A DNA stretch of 64,000 nucleotides from Gammaproteobacteria bacterium (GTDB lineage: Bacteria > Pseudomonadota > Gammaproteobacteria > DSM-16500): positions 29,903 to 93,902 of the forward strand of contig JABDDF010000001.1 in NCBI GenBank assembly GCA_013287745.1, in the 5' to 3' direction. The translations under genes and the position numbers were made by a program. The notes beneath the pieces are model-generated. The model did not search any database. It was not told the origin of the DNA and saw only the letters and a program-made list of their open reading frames with translations. Numbering within the stretch: position 1 is the stretch's first letter; the number at the start of each line of letters is the position of its first letter. Positions 61,376 through 64,000 of this stretch are shown one piece after another.

Positions 61376-64000
61376 TTAAACTGTCGTTGGATTGGGTTTA
61401 TTCACATCAATCCCATATTTTTGTACTGCAGTTGCGATTTGTTCTGCAGATAATTTATTTTCTTTTGCCAAAGTATATAGCGCTGCTGCTGCAATGTGCT
61501 TGCGATCCACTTCAAAGAAATGACGTAAATTTTCTCTTGTATCACTGCGGCCAAAACCATCTGTGCCCAAGGTCACATAAGTGCGATTAAGATAGGGACG
61601 AATTAAATCTGCATAAGCGCGCACATAATCTGTTGCTGCAATAATAGGCCCTTCATGTTTTTCTAAACATTGTTCAACATAGGATGTTTGCTTATTAGGA
61701 GCAAAGGCTAATCGATTACTGCGCTCAATTGCCATGGCATCACGATGTAATTCACCAAAGCTAGTCACACTCCAGACATCAGCTGCTATCGCAAAATCTT
61801 CTTTTAACAAGGCTGCCGCTGCAATGACTTCATTTAAGATGGCGCCACTACCTAACAATTGCACTCGCTGTTTAGCTTTATCAGCCTGCTGTAATAAATA
61901 CATGCCTTTGATAATACCCGCTTCTACGCCTTTGGGCATGGCTGGCTGCACATAGCGTTCATTCATCGCCATCACATAATAGAAAACATCTTTTTCTTCT
62001 GCATACATTTCATGTAAACCATGCTGAATAATCACTGCCATTTCATAGGCAAAAGTGGGATCATAGGCACGGCAAGTGGGCACAGTGGAAGCAGATAATA
62101 AACTAGTGCCATCTTGATGTTGTAAACCTTCACCTTCCAAAGTGGTGCGGCCTGCCGTTGCGCCAATTAAAAAACCACGCGAACGCATATCAGCGGCTGC
62201 CCAAATTAAATCGCCAACACGTTGAAATCCAAACATGGAATAGTAAGTAAAAAATGGAATCATGGGAAGGCGATTGCTGGCATAGGAAGTGGCAGCCGCA
62301 ATCCAAGCACACATGCAACCTGCTTCAGTAATTCCCTCTTCTAATACTTGACCGTCTTTTGTTTCATGATAATAGAGGAATTGTTCCTTATCTTCAGGCG
62401 TATAAAGTTGACCGACAGGAGAATAAATACCGACTTGACGAAATAAGGCTTCCAAACCAAAGGTACGCACTTCATCAGAAAAAATGGGGACGATGCGTTG
62501 ATGAATATTTTTATCTTTCAACAAGACATTTAAGATGCGCCCCAAGGCCATGGTGGTTGACATGGTTCTATCAGCGGAACCTTGCAGAATTGCATCAAAG
62601 GCAGCTAAATCGGGAACTGCTAATGCTTGCGATATGACTTGTCGTGCGGGTAAATAACCGCCTAATTTTTCACGCTGCTTTTGTAAATAATGTAATTCTG
62701 CGCTGTCTTTTTTAAATTGATAAAAATCGAAATTAATTAATTGCTGATCTGATAAGGGTAAATGAAAGCGATCGCGAAATGCGGTTAATTCTACTTCAGA
62801 CATGTCTAATTGATTGTGTGCAACATTGCGGCCTTCGGTTGACGTTCTACCTAGACCATAACCTTTTACACCTAAAGTTAGGATTACACTTGGTTGATCT
62901 TGATGTTTAATGGCTGCTGAGTAAGCAGCATAGATTTTAATGGGATCATGCGAGCCGCGATTTAATTTTTCTAATTCTTCATCGGATAAATCAGAGATTA
63001 AAGCTTTTAACTCATCGCTATTAAAAATAAATTCACGTGTGTATGCACCACCACGCACATAAGCGGTTTGCAAATCACCATCGACACATTCTTGTAAACG
63101 TTTGACTAATAATCCTTGCGTATCTTTTGCAAAGATAGCATCCCAATGACTGTCCCATAAAACTTTAATGACATTCCAATTCGCGCCGCGAAAAATGCTT
63201 TCTAATTCCTGAATAATTTGACTGTTGCCGCGGACTAGACCATCGAGACGTTGTAAGTTGCAATTCACGACAAAAATTAAATTATCTAATTTTTCTCGTC
63301 CTGCTAAGGCAAGACCAGCGATGGATTCGGGTTCATCCATTTCACCATCACCACAAAAAACCCAAACTTTGCGATCGCCTAAGGGCAATAAACCACGATG
63401 ATCCAGATATTTCAGGAAATGTGCTTGATAGATGCCTTGTAATAATCCCAAACCGAGTGACACCGTGGCAAATTGCCAAAATGAGGGCATGAGCCAGGGA
63501 TGCGGATAAGAAGATAGGCCTTGGCCATGCACTTCTTGACGAAAGCGATCTAAATTTTCCTCAGTTAAACGGCCTTCTAAAAAGGCGCGTGCATAATTTC
63601 CTTCAGAAGAGTGTCCTTGGAAATAAACGAGATCGCCCGGCGCATCAGCGCTTGCACCATGAAAGAAATGATTCATGCCGACTTCATAAAGAGTAGCGAT
63701 TGAAGCAAATGAAGATAAGTGACCACCCACACCGCCCACTTTATTTTTTGCTTTAATCACCATGGCAATGGCATTCCAGCGAATCACTGCTTCTATTGCT
63801 GCTTCAATGGCGAGATCACCTGGATAAGCAGGCTGTTGATCGGGTGAAATGCTATTCGCATAAGAAGTATGTAATGAGGTCAAACCTAAATCGACATCTC
63901 TCTTTTTTGCAGCATTTAATAATTGCTGCAAAATAAATCGCGCACGATCTTTTCCTTCATGTTTAATGAGGGAGGCAAGGGCATCTAGCCATTCTTTTGT
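61376..64000 (-). CDS. aceE: Pyruvate dehydrogenase E1 (homodimeric type), N-terminus beyond window
   Basis: WVFCGDGEMDEPES, GRTTLEGEGLQHQDG; frame stays open upstream of 63931 to the window edge (TKEWLDALASLIKHEGKDRARFILQQL). Confidence 0.97.
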   Translation of the reverse strand, partial: TKEWLDALASLIKHEGKDRARFILQQLLNAAKKRDVDLGLTSLHTSYANSISPDQQPAYPGDLAIEAAIEAVIRWNAIAMVIKAKNKVGGVGGHLSSFASIATLYEVGMNHFFHGASADAPGDLVYFQGHSSEGNYARAFLEGRLTEENLDRFRQEVHGQGLSSYPHPWLMPSFWQFATVSLGLGLLQGIYQAHFLKYLDHRGLLPLGDRKVWVFCGDGEMDEPESIAGLALAGREKLDNLIFVVNCNLQRLDGLVRGNSQIIQELESIFRGANWNVIKVLWDSHWDAIFAKDTQGLLVKRLQECVDGDLQTAYVRGGAYTREFIFNSDELKALISDLSDEELEKLNRGSHDPIKIYAAYSAAIKHQDQPSVILTLGVKGYGLGRTSTEGRNVAHNQLDMSEVELTAFRDRFHLPLSDQQLINFDFYQFKKDSAELHYLQKQREKLGGYLPARQVISQALAVPDLAAFDAILQGSADRTMSTTMALGRILNVLLKDKNIHQRIVPIFSDEVRTFGLEALFRQVGIYSPVGQLYTPEDKEQFLYYHETKDGQVLEEGITEAGCMCAWIAAATSYASNRLPMIPFFTYYSMFGFQRVGDLIWAAADMRSRGFLIGATAGRTTLEGEGLQHQDGTSLLSASTVPTCRAYDPTFAYEMAVIIQHGLHEMYAEEKDVFYYVMAMNERYVQPAMPKGVEAGIIKGMYLLQQADKAKQRVQLLGSGAILNEVIAAAALLKEDFAIAADVWSVTSFGELHRDAMAIERSNRLAFAPNKQTSYVEQCLEKHEGPIIAATDYVRAYADLIRPYLNRTYVTLGTDGFGRSDTRENLRHFFEVDRKHIAAAALYTLAKENKLSAEQIATAVQKYGIDVNKPNPTTV

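Overview
The 64 kb window appears to be chromosomal DNA from an intracellular-type gammaproteobacterium. A Legionellales/Coxiella-like origin is inferred from gene content only; no search was run. The conserved backbone is map, sodB, cbpM-cbpA-usp-clpB, tRNA-Lys, queE-cpoB-pal-tolB-(GGDEF/EAL-like)-tolA-tolR-tolQ, ruvB-ruvA-ruvC-yebC-aspS, lysS-prfB (with the classical +1 frameshift site), rimI, a PduO-type adenosyltransferase and lpdA-aceF-aceE. Accessory content includes: (1) a 7-gene Wsp-like chemosensory cluster with a REC-GGDEF-EAL output protein; (2) a tandem array of 6 eukaryotic-like Ser/Thr kinase genes carrying 8 kinase domains, one apparently a pseudokinase; (3) ankyrin and TPR proteins; (4) MazEF and a HipBA system cut short by a repeat; (5) many long palindromic repeats. 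Two patterns stand out. First, a short C-terminal motif, roughly [VIA]-x-[IV]-[FY]-x-[RK]-[RK], often present twice, ends kinases, an ankyrin protein, a TPR protein and an unclassified protein, and could be a shared targeting or secretion tag. Second, all three small single-domain nucleases in the window (two DUF559-like, one GIY-YIG) sit between or inside palindromic repeat clusters, suggesting nuclease-plus-palindrome mobile units. The AceF lipoyl domain also appears to lack an internal segment of about 20 residues.
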